Shown: piece by piece, positions 51,701 to 52,162 of the stretch | Layout of the letters: each line of letters starts with the position of its first letter | How positions within the stretch are numbered: the first letter of the stretch is position 1 | Virus record (IMG/VR): IMGVR_UViG_3300001450_000052 | Location: 1-52,162 of that record | Origin: a virus | Reading direction: 5' to 3' (one strand) | Length of the DNA stretch: 52,162 nt | Translations under genes and position numbers: made by a program | Notes under the pieces: generated by a model | What the model was told of the DNA's origin: nothing | The model's database searches: none | Seen by the model: only the letters and a program-made list of their open reading frames with translations

Positions 51701-51793
51701 AACGTACCACCATTAATTAATGTAACACCACCTTTGAATCCAGCAGATTCAAAATTAACCTCAGGGTCATGTTGGGCACCTTGTGATGGATAA
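48716..51793 (+). CDS. Cys-rich repeat protein, probable tail fibre/adhesin
   Basis: 1025 residues. The N-terminal 150 residues hold many Cys (DCQTCNDLGN, CLDCYSG, CCPDNNTNCCG). Near 205-275 is a PKD-like beta sandwich (IQYTVDWGDP ... VVHDYSGVGPGVYTVNVRM). From about residue 520 to the end are at least seven degenerate repeats of the form (Y/W)xCxxGxCxxxx...C...C: YNCIDGTCVLI, YECDEGACVQV, YNCVFD, WYCVDQSGTNNCVGV, WFCMCN, WACDDVTGVCTQY, YICIGGTCTQI. Spacing is about 45-65 residues, with paired Cys likely forming disulfides. This fits an exposed, stable receptor-binding or decoration protein at the tail tip. Host target unknown. It overlaps the preceding gene by one base. Confidence 0.7.
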   Translation: MEIYRYKIWTGNIPGKWTKPCEDKKLVGVRRTAPVTPVPISPDCQTCNDLGNAQAVIDACLDCYSGSLNVCCPDNNTNCCGLILDDCEEFYTLDFEKQNEHCLSCEERVQKSKQKAFTETGFPLKPKKTSNTFTDPNNWCKCCNRTGRNSNNSQLTILLDQDLNDIGHYSMWDGEMEQQDTFSNFVVVGDPINPFLVSLTNSTEFRFFKFLENIQYTVDWGDPLSVPDVITAPLDTVVHDYSGVGPGVYTVNVRMVGPWGTSSVSHQVAIPFQTGAALWAGVANTGQTYTFVPPGFTTPVSMDYETSDWGPMDSGLDIHGYLTSNYGSTPYPVQGVTSSMLPSLQSYNNAFSPGLPPGYVIGNTVSVAGQSLLPDGTYVDSLQGQIDAVTPTGTAYTITNGTEVFQMFDHINGETIFQTQGFGMSIDDFLTRQCGYSLQGACDICNTNQIYYSTSSYVTQSVSIDRGLWDVNEDYEPGDYVFYDGCCYFAISIIISGGNPPDLLDVNSTTWRICQGSCAIEDQLPSRYNCIDGTCVLISPTSTYYTNATFVGSPQTTANALNDCVNNPCVPTTGPDMHYECDEGACVQVSPLAPGWAVATYSGPTALALCQAAVLAGTCTTTNTRYNCVFDSVTNSSSCQPTPVGFYPDLVTCNDNCGGSTTIFDWYCVDQSGTNNCVGVQRTGTPPGTPGPVPGNATTGVAHATLGDCQVDCLNNVPEWFCMCNMTIEGVQVPLGGTAYGGQYCISMINSGVSGGFENKLDCEQNCLSWACDDVTGVCTQYDSVGTTQGTYCAPNIDLPGQGTAPFSTPIPPPVDVQGCDANCEEENAYICIGGTCTQIFIISSPDPVNPSHVALGGTAINYTTMDSILSNSGCGGSDDVACNSSLVTQCGQGCGPCDANPSSQWPFTYYDPLYPYLFYDVVISFPYAGSQNAGDNQFKYFYDPAPVCQDNGTFNLLSGPWIGIFDCSTAGDISVCENLSTNPLGDHPCTAFMCNVPPLINVTPPLNPADSKLTSGSCWAPCDG

Positions 51794-51812
51794 AATAAAA
51801 AAAATATAAGAT

Positions 51813-52162
51813 ATGCCAAATACAGCACCATGGAATTTTGTAGAGTTTAACAGTGAAGGGCCTAACGCTGTTGCACCAGTTAATAATGGTATAGGTGCAA
51901 AAGTAGGTATAGTGGGTAGAGTTGTTCTTGGTACAACTCAAGACCCAGGTTGTCCATTTGGACAATGTTGTCCGGTTATTAATCAAACCATAGGTTGTTT
52001 TGCTATGGAAAATTCATTATTCGTAGATTGGAATGAACTAAATCTTAATAATGGTAATATTAATGGAAACTATAATGGTTGTGCTGGTTACGGAAGTACC
52101 CAACCATGTACTGTTTCACCAACATGTCCTAATGGAAATTGTGCTCAGGGAGAGTATTATAA
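51813..52162 (+). CDS. Cys-rich tail-associated protein (cut by window end)
   Basis: An ATG at 51813 opens a frame with no stop to the window edge (at least 116 residues). It begins MPNTAPWNFVEFNSEGPNAV and includes CPFGQCCPVINQTIGCF and CTVSPTCPNGNC. Cys content and position, 19 nt after the Cys-rich repeat gene with an A-rich leader (AAAATAAAAAAAATATAAGAT), suggest another exposed tail-tip protein. The C-terminus is missing, so length and domains cannot be judged. Confidence 0.65.
   Translation, partial: MPNTAPWNFVEFNSEGPNAVAPVNNGIGAKVGIVGRVVLGTTQDPGCPFGQCCPVINQTIGCFAMENSLFVDWNELNLNNGNINGNYNGCAGYGSTQPCTVSPTCPNGNCAQGEYY

Noticed and set aside
1-52162. Stop-codon reassignment, as seen in some large phages
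   Set aside because: TAA, TAG and TGA all end genes at sensible places (e.g. TGA at 5093, TAG at 34851, TAA at 9553), and no long frame is interrupted by one stop type only.
1-52162. CRISPR arrays, insertion sequences, integrase or attachment sites
   Set aside because: No regularly spaced direct repeats, transposase motifs or terminal inverted repeats were seen; the only perfect tandem repeat noted is the 21-bp pair at 4500-4541.

Overview
The window looks like part of the genome of a large, AT-rich, contractile-tailed (T4-like myovirus) phage. It carries a sheath, tail tube, gp25-like and gp6-like (baseplate J) wedge proteins, a hub protein, a tape-measure-like protein, and a T4-type replication set: gp32-like SSB, UvsX/RecA, 5'-3' exonuclease, gp41/DnaB helicase, plus a class II ribonucleotide reductase. 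The host is most likely a member of the Bacteroidota. Start codons sit in A/T-rich leaders almost without Shine-Dalgarno sequences. One gene encodes a small outer-membrane beta-barrel with a Bacteroidota-style signal peptide ending in ASAQ. A DUF5522-like protein, typical of that phylum, is also present. Host and phage size are inferences; no integrase, tRNA, CRISPR array or insertion sequence was seen.

Layout. 1-863 (-): a virion protein cut by the window start. 987-3892: small accessory genes, namely two tandem Cys-rich paralogues (the second frameshifted), two small membrane proteins, an acidic helical protein and the beta-barrel protein. 3903-3989: a probable structured RNA with a pseudoknot, followed by a terminator. 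4056-8976: an acidic repeat protein facing a minus-strand operon of an SNF2 helicase, a transglycosylase/peptidoglycan-binding/tyrosine-phosphatase fusion and a 160-residue unknown. 9035-31317: neck and tail genes, namely neck-like protein, sheath-stabiliser-like protein, a 1369-residue sheath, tube, a chaperone-like gene with a +1 frameshift, tape measure, tube/hub proteins and a 2102-residue hub ending in an M23 peptidase. 32542-39648: the replication block. 40138-52162: the baseplate wedge genes resume (gp25, gp6), followed by very large Cys-rich distal tail or adhesin proteins and a gene cut by the window end.

Three threads connect these genes. First, about ten otherwise unrelated proteins share a short amphipathic tag, usually at the N-terminus, of the type LTExxLxxLIxxVIxES. 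Many tags end in an (I/L)xE-like site. This resembles T4 capsid-targeting sequences cut by the prohead protease, so these proteins, which include a phosphatase fusion and a HAD-like enzyme, may be packaged virion cargo. Second, a TATTTAT(A/T) box lies 14-17 nt upstream of many first-in-operon genes, and only 3-6 nt upstream of five others, as would give leaderless late mRNAs. It is the reverse complement of the T4 late box TATAAATA. Third, two pseudoknot-like RNAs flank the beta-barrel gene. These are the best candidates for undescribed biology here. All rest on reading the sequence alone, with no database search.
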